Source: Blattabacterium cuenoti
GTDB taxonomy: Bacteria > Bacteroidota > Bacteroidia > Flavobacteriales > Blattabacteriaceae
NCBI RefSeq assembly: GCF_014251315.1
Contig: NZ_CP059185.1
Span: forward strand, 81,017-145,016
DNA: 64,000 bases
Reading direction: 5' to 3'
The position numbers and the translations under genes are program-made. The notes under the pieces were generated by a model. It was given only the letters and a program-made list of their open reading frames with translations, was not told the DNA's origin and did not search any database. Of the stretch, positions 38,056 through 48,060 are shown piece by piece (the stretch's first letter is position 1; every line of letters begins with the position of its first letter).

Positions 38056-39427
38056 ATGGATTAATGAATTTTTCAAATTCATCAACAGTCAAATATCCTA
38101 ATCGAATCGCTTCTTCTTTTAAGGTACTATTATTTTCATAAGCACATTTTGCTATTTCTGCTGATTTTTCGTATCCAATATGAGGATTAAGTGCTGTAAC
38201 TAACATCAAAGATTTATCCAAAAATTCTTTAATTCTCTGATAATTTGGTTTTATTCCTTTCACGCAAAAAGAAGAAAAAGAAGTGCAAGCATCTGCAAGA
38301 AGTTGAGAAGATTGTAAAAAATTATATGCCATTAATGGTTTTGCTACATTCAATTCATAATTTCCTGAAGATCCAGCCATAGAAATGGCTATATCATTTC
38401 CTATAACTTGAGTACAAACCATAATAATAGCTTCGCATTGAGTAGGATTCACTTTTCCAGGCATTATAGAAGATCCGGGTTCATTTTTAGGAATGTGAAT
38501 CTCTCCAATACCTGAACGTGGTCCAGAAGCTAAAAAACGAATATCATTTGATATTTTAATTAAAGAAACAGCTATTTGTTTAAGAGCGCTGTGAGATTCC
38601 ACTATAGCATCGTGAGATGATAATGCTTCAAACTTATTTTTAGCGACTTTAAAAGGAAATCCAGTATATTTACATATATATTCGGTTACTTTCGTATCGT
38701 ATCCTTTAGGAGCGTTCAACCCTGTTCCTACAGCTGTTCCTCCTATAGCCAATTCAGAAAGATGATCTAAAGTTTTTTTTAGAGCGTTTAATCCATGATC
38801 GATTTGAGAAACATATCCTGAAAATTCTTGTCCTAGAGTAATAGGAGTTGCATCCATAAGATGAGTTCTTCCTATTTTAATGACATTATAAAATAATTTG
38901 GATTTTTCTTCCAAAGTTTTTTTTAATTTTTGGATAGAAGGAATAGTTTCTTTTCTTAATTTATTATAAGAAGCTATATGCATTGCTGTAGGAAAGGTGT
39001 CGTTAGATGACTGAGACATATTCACATCATCATTAGGATGAATAAAAGGTTTGTTCCTTCCTAACTTTTCTCCCATTAAAACATGAGCTCTATTAGAAAT
39101 AACCTCGTTTATATTCATGTTAGTATGAGTTCCTGAACCCGTTTGCCATATAACTAAAGGAAATTGATCATTTAATTTTTTTTCTATAATTTCATCACAA
39201 ACTAAGGATATCATGTCTTTCTTCTTTTTAGATAAAAAACCTAATTCAAAGTTAACATGAGCCGCTGCTTTTTTTAAAAAACCAAATGCATGAATAATTT
39301 CTATAGGCATAGAAGCCTCTGCCCCAATCCTAAAGTTTCTTCTAGATCTTTCTGTTTGCGCTCCCCAATATTTATTAGCAGGTACTTCAACAAATCCTAA
39401 AATATCTTTTTCTATTCTATATGTCAT
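38042..39427 (-). CDS. fumC: Fumarase class II
   Basis: Interconverts fumarate and malate in the TCA cycle without an iron-sulfur cluster. It shows [18 protein letters not shown], the [20 protein letters not shown] region, [10 protein letters not shown] with the active-site histidine, and the superfamily signature [16 protein letters not shown]. The length of 461 residues is normal. The last 14 bases overlap the tail of tatD. Confidence 0.97.
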   Translation of the reverse strand: MTYRIEKDILGFVEVPANKYWGAQTERSRRNFRIGAEASMPIEIIHAFGFLKKAAAHVNFELGFLSKKKKDMISLVCDEIIEKKLNDQFPLVIWQTGSGTHTNMNINEVISNRAHVLMGEKLGRNKPFIHPNDDVNMSQSSNDTFPTAMHIASYNKLRKETIPSIQKLKKTLEEKSKLFYNVIKIGRTHLMDATPITLGQEFSGYVSQIDHGLNALKKTLDHLSELAIGGTAVGTGLNAPKGYDTKVTEYICKYTGFPFKVAKNKFEALSSHDAIVESHSALKQIAVSLIKISNDIRFLASGPRSGIGEIHIPKNEPGSSIMPGKVNPTQCEAIIMVCTQVIGNDIAISMAGSSGNYELNVAKPLMAYNFLQSSQLLADACTSFSSFCVKGIKPNYQRIKEFLDKSLMLVTALNPHIGYEKSAEIAKCAYENNSTLKEEAIRLGYLTVDEFEKFINPSKMV

Positions 39428-39473
39428 TGTCCTATTTTTTTACGAAATTATAATATAAAAATTTTATCTATCT

Positions 39474-39644
39474 ATGATTATTAAATTTATAGGATTTTTG
39501 TTTTTTTTATTCATAACTATATCTGGTTTTTGGTGTATATTTTTTTTATCTTTTTTTAGTATTTACTGGATTATGAGTATATTAATTAATATGTTTTCAA
39601 TTCGTTTTTTAAAATATAGGAATGATAAAGACAAGAAAATATAA
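39474..39644 (+). CDS. Small hydrophobic protein, 56 residues, unknown
   Basis: The ATG-started frame begins MIIKFIGFLFFLFITISGF and has two probable membrane helices followed by a basic tail ending RFLKYRNDKDKKI. I do not recognise the family. It overlaps the start of the ftsB/divIC-like gene by 23 bases, suggesting coupled expression. It could be a real small membrane protein, a relic of a longer gene, or chance in A+T-rich DNA; the fall into charged residues only at the tail favours a real gene slightly. Confidence 0.4.
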   Translation: MIIKFIGFLFFLFITISGFWCIFFLSFFSIYWIMSILINMFSIRFLKYRNDKDKKI

Positions 39645-39935
39645 AATACTTAAAAATAAATACTTTTGGATTAGTATTTTTTTTTTAATATGGATATCTT
39701 TTTTTGATTCTAATTCTTTAATGTTACACTTAAAATTTAAAAAAAGTATTCAGGAAATGACATTGAATAGAGATTTTTTAAAAAAAAAATTTTATTAGAA
39801 GGAAATAAATTTAAAAAATTAACTACGGATTCTAAATATCTTGAAAAATTAGCAAGAGAAAAATTTTACATGAAAAAAGAAAATGAAGATTTATTTGTTA
39901 TATCCCAAAATAATATTAACGTCCCATATAAATAA
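39622..39935 (+). pseudogene. ftsB: FtsB/DivIC-like septum formation initiator, frameshifted at A10
   Basis: Small bitopic division protein of the FtsB/DivIC family. The first part encodes a basic tail, a membrane helix and the family motif FFDSNSLMLHLKFKK. After the A10 run at 39780-39789 the frame hits TAG at 39796-39798. The expected coiled coil and C-terminus (LEKLAREKFYMKKENEDLFV) continue in the next frame to TAA at 39933-39935. One added A restores 104 residues. The strong conservation on both sides suggests the product is still needed. The end overlaps convergent mnmG by 20 bases. Confidence 0.8.
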
Positions 39936-41790
39936 GTAATATACTTAAATCTGAAGGAGATATTCCACTAATTCTTGAAGCTTGAGCCAATGAGATTGGA
40001 CGATAATAATCCAATTTTTCTCTTGCTTCTGAAGAAAGAGATTTAATTGATTTATAATCAAAATTATTCGGAATTTTAAGACTTTCCAATTTTAATAATT
40101 TTTTTGCATTTTCTTTTTCTCTGTTTATATATCCTTTATATTTTATACGAATAGAAACTTGTTCCAATATTTCCTGAGTAAAATCGTTTTTTTTAATTTC
40201 TTCTATTAAAAATGGAACAGATATAATGTCTTTAATATCAATTTCAGAACGAGATAAAATAGTTTCTATTTTTTTATTGTGATATATTTTAGGAGATTTT
40301 CTAGCAAGTAAGATAGGATTTATAGTTTTTGGATCAAAATTCTTTTTTCGAAATAAATACATACATTTTTCTATCTTAGATTTTTTTCTATCTAGTAGTG
40401 TCATTTTATCTTTTGAAATTAAACCTATATTGTATCCCATAGGAGTCAATCTTTCATCAGCATTATCTTGTCGCAATAACATTCTATATTCCGCCCTTGA
40501 AGTGAACATTCTATAAGGTTCTTTTGTCCCTTTTGTAATCAAATCATCTATTAAAACTCCAATATAAGCTTGATTTCTTTTAAGAATAAATGGTTCTTTT
40601 TTATGAATTTTTAAATGAACATTAATTCCTGCCATTAATCCTTGTGCAGCAGCTTCTTCATATCCAGTTGTTCCGTTAATTTGTCCAGCAAAAAAAAGAT
40701 TTTCTATAATCTTACTTTCTAAAGTGGCCTTTAATTGTTCTGGAGGAAAATAATCATATTCAATAGCATATCCAGGTTTCAATATTTTTACATTTTCAAA
40801 ACCTGAAATTTTTTTTAAAGATTGATATTGTATTTTTTCTGGAAAAGAAGTAGAAAATCCATTTATATATACTTCTACAGTATTCCATCCTTCTGGTTCT
40901 ACAAAGATAGTATGTTCTTTTTTATCCGAAAATCGAAAAACTTTTTCTTCTATAGATGGACAATATCTGGGGCTGACTCCTTGAATAGATCCAGTATGAA
41001 TTGGAGAATAACTGAAATTATTACGTATAAAATCATGTATTTTTTGATTCGTGTAAGTAATGTAACATTTTTTTTGTTTTTTCAATTTTTTTGTATTATA
41101 AAAAAAAGAAAATTTTTTTGGATCTATATCTCCATTTTGAGACTTCATTTTATTATAATTTAAGGAACGTCCATCTACTCTTGGAGATGTTCCTGTTTTC
41201 ATTCTTCCAAATTTTAATCCAAAATTTTCAGTTAATTGTTCTGTAATTCCTCTTACTTCTTGTTCTGCTATTCTTCCTCCATTAATTTTTTTTTCTCCAA
41301 TATGTATTTTTCCATTTAAAAAAGTCCCATTTGTAAGTATTACTGTCTTTCCTTTAATTTTTAAACCAAAAAAAGTTTTAACTCCTTTAATTTTATATTT
41401 TTCTATTATTAAAGATGTTACTGTATCTTGATACAGATCCAATTGAACATTTTTTTCTATAAAAAATCTCCAATAATAGGAAAATAATTTTCTATCACAT
41501 TGAGCTCTAGGACTCCACATAGCAGGTCCTTTAGATTTGTTTAGCATTCTGAATTGAATTGTACTAAAATCTGCAATTATTCCTGAATACCCACCTAAAG
41601 CATCTATTTCTCGAATGATTTGACCTTTAGCAATTCCTCCTATAGCCGGATTACATGACATTTGACCTATAGTTTGTAAATTAGTGGTAATAAGCAAAGT
41701 TTTGGATCCCATATTAGAAGCTGCAGAAGCCGCTTCTACACCAGCATGTCCTCCCCCAACCACAATGACATCATATATATCTAAAAACAT
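39916..41790 (-). CDS. mnmG: tRNA uridine 5-carboxymethylaminomethyl modification enzyme MnmG
   Basis: FAD- and folate-dependent enzyme that, with MnmE, modifies U34 of several tRNAs. The FAD motif VVVGGGHAGVEAASAAS is at the N-terminus. The conserved CNPAIGGIAKGQIIREIDALGG and the second motif NGTFLNGKIHIGE are intact, and the C-terminal domain ends DLSILLIYMGR. The length of 624 residues is normal. ybeY follows upstream on the same strand with 15 bases between. Confidence 0.97.
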   Translation of the reverse strand: MFLDIYDVIVVGGGHAGVEAASAASNMGSKTLLITTNLQTIGQMSCNPAIGGIAKGQIIREIDALGGYSGIIADFSTIQFRMLNKSKGPAMWSPRAQCDRKLFSYYWRFFIEKNVQLDLYQDTVTSLIIEKYKIKGVKTFFGLKIKGKTVILTNGTFLNGKIHIGEKKINGGRIAEQEVRGITEQLTENFGLKFGRMKTGTSPRVDGRSLNYNKMKSQNGDIDPKKFSFFYNTKKLKKQKKCYITYTNQKIHDFIRNNFSYSPIHTGSIQGVSPRYCPSIEEKVFRFSDKKEHTIFVEPEGWNTVEVYINGFSTSFPEKIQYQSLKKISGFENVKILKPGYAIEYDYFPPEQLKATLESKIIENLFFAGQINGTTGYEEAAAQGLMAGINVHLKIHKKEPFILKRNQAYIGVLIDDLITKGTKEPYRMFTSRAEYRMLLRQDNADERLTPMGYNIGLISKDKMTLLDRKKSKIEKCMYLFRKKNFDPKTINPILLARKSPKIYHNKKIETILSRSEIDIKDIISVPFLIEEIKKNDFTQEILEQVSIRIKYKGYINREKENAKKLLKLESLKIPNNFDYKSIKSLSSEAREKLDYYRPISLAQASRISGISPSDLSILLIYMGR

Positions 41791-41805
41791 GATTTTTATT
41801 TAAAT

Positions 41806-42219
41806 TTATTTCAATTTTAAATAAAATTCTTCTTTTCTTTTCATAATTTCTTTATCTATATGATTATGGTCGTCATATCCTAAAAAATGTAATATGGCAT
41901 GTATCATAACACGTTTTAATTCATTAATAAAAAATTGATTCCATTGTTTGGAGTTATCATAAACACGATCTATACTAATAAATATGTCTCCCGAAATACA
42001 TTTATTGATAGAATAATTAAACGCAAGTACATCTGTGTAAAAATTTTTTTTTAAATATTTTTTATTCATATCTAAAAGATAATCATCATTACAAAAAATA
42101 TAGTTAATATTTCCAATATATCTTCCTTCATTGTTTAATAATGTATAGATTTCTTTAATAAAAAAAGATTTTTTTTTGATAAAAAAATTAGAAATTTCAT
42201 AAAACAATTTAATTCTCAT
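41806..42219 (-). CDS. ybeY: Endoribonuclease YbeY
   Basis: Metal-dependent RNase in 16S rRNA maturation and ribosome quality control. The zinc motif HxxxHxxGxDH appears as HAILHFLGYDDH near the C-terminus. TDVLAFNYS and GDIFISIDRV are conserved. The length of 137 residues is typical of Bacteroidota. It precedes mnmG in the same direction and starts 48 bases from the divergent pssA. Confidence 0.94.
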   Translation of the reverse strand: MRIKLFYEISNFFIKKKSFFIKEIYTLLNNEGRYIGNINYIFCNDDYLLDMNKKYLKKNFYTDVLAFNYSINKCISGDIFISIDRVYDNSKQWNQFFINELKRVMIHAILHFLGYDDHNHIDKEIMKRKEEFYLKLK

Positions 42220-42267
42220 AAAATAATATTTATTATTTTAGAATAATTTTTATTTACATATTTACAT

Positions 42268-42978
42268 ATGTTGATAACAACAAAAAAAATAATTCCTAAT
42301 ATATTCACTTTATTAAATTTGTTTTGTGGATGTCTGTCTATTATATTTTTACAATCTAGAAATTTTAATTATTCTGCTGTTGTTACTTTATTTTCAATAA
42401 TTTTTGATTTTTTGGATGGTTTTTTTGCTAGATTGATCAAAAACGAAAATCCATTTGGAAAAGAATTGGATTCTCTAGCAGACATGGTTTCTTTTGGATT
42501 AGTTCCATCTGTAATAGTTTTCCTTTTATTGGAAAAAAAAACCCCAATTCCATTTATTGAATATTTTTCTTTTTTTATTTCCATTATTTCTGCATGTCGT
42601 TTAGCTAAATTTAATATTACACCTCATAATAATCATGTAATAGGACTAACAACACCCGTGAATACCCTGTTTTTTTCTTCTTTATCTATCGTAATAATAA
42701 ATCATCCTATCCTCTTTATTAATAAAAAAATCATATATCTTATTACGATGCTTTCTATGATATTCTTTTCCTGTTATTTTTTAATATCTAAGATTAGAAT
42801 GTTTTCTTTTGATTTTGAAGATTTTTCTTGGAAAAAGAATAAAATACGTTATATATTTTTATTGATTAGTACATTTCTTTTATTAACTTTACATGTCATG
42901 GCATTGCCATGCATTATTATTTTTTATATAATAACCTCAATCTATTTTCATAAAAAATTAAAAAAAAAAAATTCATAA
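42268..42978 (+). CDS. pssA: CDP-diacylglycerol-serine O-phosphatidyltransferase
   Basis: Membrane enzyme making phosphatidylserine, precursor of phosphatidylethanolamine. The CDP-alcohol phosphotransferase motif D-G-x2-A-R-x8-G-x3-D-x3-D appears as DGFFARLIKNENPFGKELDS followed by LAD at about residues 50-72. Six or so hydrophobic helices span the 236 residues. An A12 run at 42960-42971 near the end is in frame. The exonuclease gene follows after seven bases. Confidence 0.93.
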   Translation: MLITTKKIIPNIFTLLNLFCGCLSIIFLQSRNFNYSAVVTLFSIIFDFLDGFFARLIKNENPFGKELDSLADMVSFGLVPSVIVFLLLEKKTPIPFIEYFSFFISIISACRLAKFNITPHNNHVIGLTTPVNTLFFSSLSIVIINHPILFINKKIIYLITMLSMIFFSCYFLISKIRMFSFDFEDFSWKKNKIRYIFLLISTFLLLTLHVMALPCIIIFYIITSIYFHKKLKKKNS

Positions 42979-42985
42979 TAAAAAC

Positions 42986-43753
42986 ATGAAATTAAAACTT
43001 CATCGTCCTATTTGTTTTTTTGATATAGAAGCAACAGGAATCAATATAGGAAAAGACAGAATTATAGAAATATCCATATTAAAAATATTTCCAAATGAAA
43101 AACAGGAAGATAAAACTTGGTTAATCTGTCCTGGAATTCCTATCCCCCCACAATCAACAGCTATTCATGGCATTAAAGATGAAGATGTAGCAGGAAAATT
43201 AAAGTTTAAAGATGTAGCTTTTTCTATTTTTAAAATGATTGAAAATACAGATTTAGCAGGATATAATTCTAATAGATTTGATATTCCAATTTTAGCAGAG
43301 GAAATGCTTAGAGCAGGAATATCTTTTGATATTAAAAAATATAAAACTATAGATGTTCAAGTTATATTTCATAAAATGGAACCTAGAACCCTATCTGCTG
43401 CCTATAAATATTATTGTAGTAAAGAGCTTCTGAGAGCTCATAGTTCTAAAGCTGATACATTTGCTACATACGAAATATTATTAGCACAATTAGAAAAATA
43501 TAAAAACTTAAAAAAAGATGTAAAAAGTCTCAATCAATTTTCTCATCAAAAAAACATAGCAGATCTTGCTGGATTCGTTAAAATAGATGAAAAAGGAAAT
43601 GAAATATTCAATTTTGGAAAATACAAAGGAGAGAAAATTTTTGAAATTTTTGAAAAAGATCCCAATTATTATGGATGGATACAGAATTCAGATTTCCCAT
43701 TATATACAAAAAAAATATTAACAGGAATTAAATTAAAAAAATTTAATAAATAA
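42986..43753 (+). CDS. DnaQ-like 3'-5' exonuclease with C-terminal DUF3820-type domain
   Basis: DEDD-family exonuclease. The first acidic pair is in FFDIEATG (about residues 11-18), the next Asp is in YNSNRFDIPIL, and the last motif is in HSSKADTFATYEI. After a linker, the C-terminal 60 residues (FNFGKYKGEKIFEIFEKDPN then YYGWI) match the small domain seen in DUF3820 proteins. It might serve as proofreading or repair exonuclease; which one is not clear. The length is 255 residues. Confidence 0.85.
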   Translation: MKLKLHRPICFFDIEATGINIGKDRIIEISILKIFPNEKQEDKTWLICPGIPIPPQSTAIHGIKDEDVAGKLKFKDVAFSIFKMIENTDLAGYNSNRFDIPILAEEMLRAGISFDIKKYKTIDVQVIFHKMEPRTLSAAYKYYCSKELLRAHSSKADTFATYEILLAQLEKYKNLKKDVKSLNQFSHQKNIADLAGFVKIDEKGNEIFNFGKYKGEKIFEIFEKDPNYYGWIQNSDFPLYTKKILTGIKLKKFNK

Positions 43754-43769
43754 ATCCCCTAACTCTACC

Positions 43770-45638
43770 CTATTCTTGTCCTTTAATAAGATCTTTTAAT
43801 TTTTTCGATATAAAATTTGTAAGATTTTTTCCATGTAGTAAACCTTTAGATAAAAGAGCCAAATTTAAAGCTTCTTGTATAATTTTTTTTCTTTTTTCTT
43901 CTGATGTTTCTTTTAATACTTTTTTCATCAAAATATGATTTGCGTTTACTATCAATTGATAATATTTTTCTTGATCTTTTTCTACCATATCTTTTCCTAT
44001 AGTAGAATTCATTTCTTTTATTCTCCTTAAAAATTCTGGAATGATAATTAAAAAAGGATTATCTTTCTTGGATAAATCTTCTAATTGTATGGAAAATTTG
44101 AAATTTTCCATTAGATGATGATGAATAAGATTTTTTAAATCTTGTTTTTCTTTTTCAGAAAGTTCTGAATAAGGTTTATCCTCTTTCCTATAATTAATTA
44201 ACTTATCAATATGATCTGAATCCACTCGCACAAAACAAATATCTTGATAAGAAAATTCTAATTTTTGTATTAAATGAACTGAAAGTGAACTATCAAGAAT
44301 TAAAACTTCATAGCATCTATCTTTAGCATCTTTTATATAACTATACTGTTTATCTATATGTGAAGAATAAAGAAAAACAATTTTTTCTTCTTTATTTTTT
44401 TGAGTTTCTCTAATTTTATTTCTAAACTCTTCTAGAGTGAAATAATTTTCATCTACAGTACAAAAAACAAAGAACTTGATAGCTTTTTCAAAAAAATTTT
44501 GTGAGCTAATCATTCCATACTCTACTATAATTTTTATATCTTTCCATTTTTTTTGAAAATCTTCTCTGTTTTTTCTAAACATAGAATCTAGCTTATCAGC
44601 TACTTTTCTGGTTATATATTTAGATATATTTTTAACAGAAGCATCAGATTGCAAATAAGAACGTGATACGTTAAGAGGAATATCTGGAGAATCTATAACT
44701 CCTCTTAATAAAATAAGAAAATCTGGTACAACCCCTTCTAAATTATCCGTAATATAAACCTGATTTTGATACAAATGAATTTTATTTTTTTGTATGTCTA
44801 TTCTTTTTTCTATTTTAGGAAAATATAAAATTCCTGTTAAATGAAAAGGATGATCTATATTTAAATGAATCCAAAATAAAGGATCTTCTAATTGATTTGT
44901 ATATAATTCATGATAAAAATCCAAATAATTTTTATCGTTCAATCGAAGTGGATTTTTTTTCCAAGCAGGATTAATATTATTGATGACAACTTCTTTTTCT
45001 TTATCTTCTTCTTTTGAAGACAAAAAAATTTTAATGGGCATAAATTTACAGTATTTTTGTAATAATTTTAAAATCCGATCATACTCTAAAAATTCTTTAT
45101 TCTCTTCATTAATAGACAAAACAATTTCTGTTCCTCTATCTTTTTTTTCAATTTCTTTCATGATGAAATTTGGATCTCCTTCACAAGACCAAAATATAGA
45201 TGATGCGTTTTTTTTATAAGATTGAGTAAATATCATAACTTTGTTTGCCACCATAAAAGAAGAATAAAAACCTAATCCAAAATGCCCAATAATATTAGAA
45301 GAATCTGTTGTAGACAGATTTTTATATTTTTTAATAAATTCCTCAGCTCCAGAAAAAGCTATTTGATTAATATATTTATCCACTTCTTCTTCAGTCATTC
45401 CTATCCCATTATCTAAAATGTGAAGTGTATTATTTTTTTTATCTATGATAATTTTAACTTTAAAATCATTAATAATATCATACAAATTTTCTAATTTTAT
45501 TAAAGTTTTTAATTTAACAATAGCATCTATAGCATTAGAAACTAGTTCACGTAAAAAAACTTCTTGATCTGAATAAAGAAACTTTTTAATAATAGGAAAA
45601 ATATTGTCTGAAGTAACACTAATTTTATTATTTTTCAT
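43770..45638 (-). CDS. htpG: Chaperone HtpG (Hsp90)
   Basis: GHKL ATPase chaperone. The N-terminal ATP site is clear: FLRELVSNAIDAI, LDNGIGMTEEEVDKYI, IGHFGLGFYSSFMVA and RGTEIVLSI. The middle domain includes the catalytic arginine region DIPLNVSRSYLQSDASVK, and the dimerisation domain follows. The length of 622 residues is normal. There is no cytosolic Hsp90-type MEEVD tail, as expected for bacteria. Confidence 0.97.
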   Translation of the reverse strand: MKNNKISVTSDNIFPIIKKFLYSDQEVFLRELVSNAIDAIVKLKTLIKLENLYDIINDFKVKIIIDKKNNTLHILDNGIGMTEEEVDKYINQIAFSGAEEFIKKYKNLSTTDSSNIIGHFGLGFYSSFMVANKVMIFTQSYKKNASSIFWSCEGDPNFIMKEIEKKDRGTEIVLSINEENKEFLEYDRILKLLQKYCKFMPIKIFLSSKEEDKEKEVVINNINPAWKKNPLRLNDKNYLDFYHELYTNQLEDPLFWIHLNIDHPFHLTGILYFPKIEKRIDIQKNKIHLYQNQVYITDNLEGVVPDFLILLRGVIDSPDIPLNVSRSYLQSDASVKNISKYITRKVADKLDSMFRKNREDFQKKWKDIKIIVEYGMISSQNFFEKAIKFFVFCTVDENYFTLEEFRNKIRETQKNKEEKIVFLYSSHIDKQYSYIKDAKDRCYEVLILDSSLSVHLIQKLEFSYQDICFVRVDSDHIDKLINYRKEDKPYSELSEKEKQDLKNLIHHHLMENFKFSIQLEDLSKKDNPFLIIIPEFLRRIKEMNSTIGKDMVEKDQEKYYQLIVNANHILMKKVLKETSEEKRKKIIQEALNLALLSKGLLHGKNLTNFISKKLKDLIKGQE

Positions 45639-45713
45639 AGAATATTAACATTGTAGAATAGCAAAGAGAAAGTTATCAAAAATTATACCGTTATTTTTAT
45701 AATAGACAATATG

Positions 45714-46673
45714 TCAGATTTTTGTAAAAAAACAATCAATAAATTTTTTTCCATCAAATCCTTTTAAATCTTGTATTTTTTCTCCTGTTCCTAAATATTG
45801 TATAGGAATTTTAAATTGATCCATTATTCCTATTACTACTCCTCCTTTAGCTGTCCCTTCTATTTTCGTTAGGATAATAGAAGTAACTGGAACAAAAGAA
45901 AGAAATTGTCTGACCTGTTCAAAAGCATTTTGACCAGTTGTTGCATCTAAAATCAGTATAATCTCATGAGGAGATTCAGGTATTATTTTTTTCATGACTC
46001 TACTAATTTTAGAAAGTTCTTCCATAAGATGGATTCGATTTTGTAATCTTCCGGCTGTATCAATTAGAACTACATCTTTTTTTTTAGATTTCGCCGATTG
46101 TAAAGTATCATATGCCACAGATGCTGGATCCGCATACATATGTTGTTTAATTAAAGGAACTTCAGCTTTATTTGACCATATTTCAAGTTGATCAATAGCA
46201 GCCGCTCTAAATGTATCTGCAGCACCTATAATGACATGAAAACCCTTTTTTTTTAGAAAAAAAGACAATTTTCCAATTGTCGTCGTTTTTCCTACCCCAT
46301 TTACTCCTACTATCAGGATAACATATGGTATTTTTTCATTTTCCTTTATTTTTGTTTCTAAACAAACATTTTCAATATTTATAAAGAGATTTTCAATTTC
46401 TTCTTTAAGAAGATCGTAAATATCCTGTAAACTTCTATATTTATCTCTTTGAATTCTTTTTTCTAAATTATCAATAATTTTGATAGTAGTTTGTGTTCCT
46501 ATATCTGCAGATAATAATATTTCTTCTATAGAATCAATAACATTTATATCTATTTTGGATTTTTTCAAAAATAGATTTTTGATTTTAGAAAATAAAGATT
46601 CTCTAGTTTTTTTTAATTCATGATTGAATGTTTGACTTATTTTTTTCTTGTGTTTTAAAAACATGATATACAT
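45714..46673 (-). CDS. ftsY: Signal recognition particle receptor FtsY
   Basis: GTPase receptor for SRP at the inner membrane. The N domain is a helical bundle (about residues 15-95). The G domain has GVNGVGKTTTIGKL, DTFRAAAIDQLEIW, DTAGRLQNRIHLMEEL and TKIEGTAKGG. The acidic A domain of E. coli FtsY is missing, leaving 319 residues, as in many Bacteroidota. The ATG at 46671-46673 overlaps the DUF4295 stop by one base (TGATG), indicating translational coupling. Confidence 0.95.
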   Translation of the reverse strand: MYIMFLKHKKKISQTFNHELKKTRESLFSKIKNLFLKKSKIDINVIDSIEEILLSADIGTQTTIKIIDNLEKRIQRDKYRSLQDIYDLLKEEIENLFINIENVCLETKIKENEKIPYVILIVGVNGVGKTTTIGKLSFFLKKKGFHVIIGAADTFRAAAIDQLEIWSNKAEVPLIKQHMYADPASVAYDTLQSAKSKKKDVVLIDTAGRLQNRIHLMEELSKISRVMKKIIPESPHEIILILDATTGQNAFEQVRQFLSFVPVTSIILTKIEGTAKGGVVIGIMDQFKIPIQYLGTGEKIQDLKGFDGKKFIDCFFTKI

Positions 46674-46837
46674 CACTTTTTTGTAAAAAAAATCTTGATT
46701 TCTTCATCAGAAATCATTTTATTTTCAAAGGTATAATAACCTGACTTTTTAGATTTAACTATTTTTATGGCCAAAGTCATTTTTTTTGAAATCTTTTTTT
46801 TTTGGGGATCTACTCCTTTTACTCCTTTTTTAGACAT
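46673..46837 (-). CDS. DUF4295 family protein, 54 residues
   Basis: Small basic protein starting MSKKGVKGVDPQKKKISKKM and ending in FENKMISDEEIKIFFTKK. It matches the Bacteroidota DUF4295 family both in its core (AIKIVKSKKSGYYTF) and in position between rpmG and ftsY. Linkage to rpmB and rpmG suggests a ribosome-associated role; this is inference. It contains an in-frame A10 run (opposite 46794-46803). The TGA overlaps the ftsY ATG by one base. Confidence 0.88.
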   Translation of the reverse strand: MSKKGVKGVDPQKKKISKKMTLAIKIVKSKKSGYYTFENKMISDEEIKIFFTKK

Positions 46838-46852
46838 TTTTTTTATATGATT

Positions 46853-47035
46853 TTATTTAATTTCTTTATGAACTGTATATTTTCTTAATATTGGATTATA
46901 TTTTTTTAGCTCAATTCTATTTGGAGTATTTTTTTTATTTTTCGTTGTAATATACCTAGAACAACCAGGTACTCCAATTTTTCTTTGTTCAATACATTCT
47001 AGTATGATTTGTATTCTATTTCCTTTTTTTCCCAT
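46853..47035 (-). CDS. rpmG: 50S ribosomal protein L33
   Basis: A 60-residue protein with the L33 pattern: [20 protein letters not shown], then [20 protein letters not shown], then [15 protein letters not shown]. It lacks the two CxxC pairs, so it is the zinc-free form. It lies five bases behind rpmB and 15 before the DUF4295 gene, in a ribosomal-protein/ftsY operon. Confidence 0.95.
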   Translation of the reverse strand: MGKKGNRIQIILECIEQRKIGVPGCSRYITTKNKKNTPNRIELKKYNPILRKYTVHKEIK

Positions 47036-47040
47036 TTCAT

Positions 47041-47268
47041 TTAATATTTGTATTTAAAACGTTTTAAAACTTTTTCTATTCCTATTTTATTGATAAGTTT
47101 AATAATAGAAGTGCAAATTTTTAAAGTAATCCATTTTTTTTCTTTTATTAAAAAAAAACGTTTTCTACATAAATTAATGTTAAAACGACGTTTTTTTTTG
47201 TTATTTGCATGAGAAACTCGATTTCCCATCATTGCTTTTTTTCCTGTCAATTCACAAATTTTTGACAT
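47041..47268 (-). CDS. rpmB: 50S ribosomal protein L28
   Basis: The 75-residue protein starts [20 protein letters not shown], followed by [12 protein letters not shown], a clear L28 match. The frame is open 24 codons further upstream to 47340, but those residues are hydrophobic and unlike L28, so the ATG at 47268 is used. It is the first gene of the rpmB-rpmG-DUF4295-ftsY unit, divergent from yebC. Confidence 0.95.
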   Translation of the reverse strand: MSKICELTGKKAMMGNRVSHANNKKKRRFNINLCRKRFFLIKEKKWITLKICTSIIKLINKIGIEKVLKRFKYKY

Positions 47269-47343
47269 AAAAATTTTTTTTGTTAACTTGCCAAAATGGC
47301 TGTACATTAAATATAAATAATAAAATAATATAAAAGACATTTC

Positions 47344-48060
47344 ATGTCAGGACATAGCAAATGGTCAAATATACAACATAGAAAATCGAATCAAGATTTC
47401 AAAAAATCTAAGAAATTTTCTAAAATTATTAAAGAGATTTCTATGGCCGTAAAAGAATCAGGCACAAACAATTCTCGTTTTAGAAATGCGGTTTCGAATG
47501 CTAAATCGTTCAACATTCCTAAAAATACTATAGAAAAGGCTATAAAAAAAGCTTTGCAAATCAAAACAGATGGGTACAAAAATTTGGATTTAGAAGGATT
47601 AATTCACGGAATTAGTCTGATTATAGAATGTGTGACGAATAATAGCATTAGAACAACCTCCAATATTCGAATCCTTTTTAATAAAAATAAAGGAAGATTA
47701 TGTCATAACGGAGAATTAACTCATTTTTTTCATAAAATGGGTGTTTTTTGTGTAAAAAAAAAGGATATCCATTATTCAGTGGAAGATTTTGAACTTATGA
47801 CAATAGATTTTGGAGCTAAAGATTTTATAGAAGATCATGATATAATTTATTTATATACAGATTTTGAATATTTTGGATCTATGAAAAATAGTTTGGATAA
47901 GTTAGAAATACTTCATAAGTATAAAGTGAAACGTATTCCTAGACAAATGAAATACATTTCAGAAGAAAAAAAAAATAAAGTTTTAGATTTAATTGAAAAA
48001 CTTTACCTAAATGAAGATGTAGAAAATATTTACTCAAATATAGATGAAAATAAAAAGTAG
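47344..48060 (+). CDS. yebC: YebC/PmpR family protein
   Basis: Conserved cytoplasmic protein of the TACO1 family, whose members act as regulators or as translation factors easing ribosome stalling. The N-terminus [18 protein letters not shown] and [17 protein letters not shown] are diagnostic. The length of 238 residues is normal. Its last codons double as the 5' strand of the RNase P RNA P1 helix, so the 3' end cannot drift freely. Confidence 0.93.
   Translation: MSGHSKWSNIQHRKSNQDFKKSKKFSKIIKEISMAVKESGTNNSRFRNAVSNAKSFNIPKNTIEKAIKKALQIKTDGYKNLDLEGLIHGISLIIECVTNNSIRTTSNIRILFNKNKGRLCHNGELTHFFHKMGVFCVKKKDIHYSVEDFELMTIDFGAKDFIEDHDIIYLYTDFEYFGSMKNSLDKLEILHKYKVKRIPRQMKYISEEKKNKVLDLIEKLYLNEDVENIYSNIDENKK

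Noticed and set aside
47269-47340. 24-codon extension of rpmB
   Set aside because: The residues are hydrophobic and L28 starts at [11 protein letters not shown]; the extension reaches the yebC start region.
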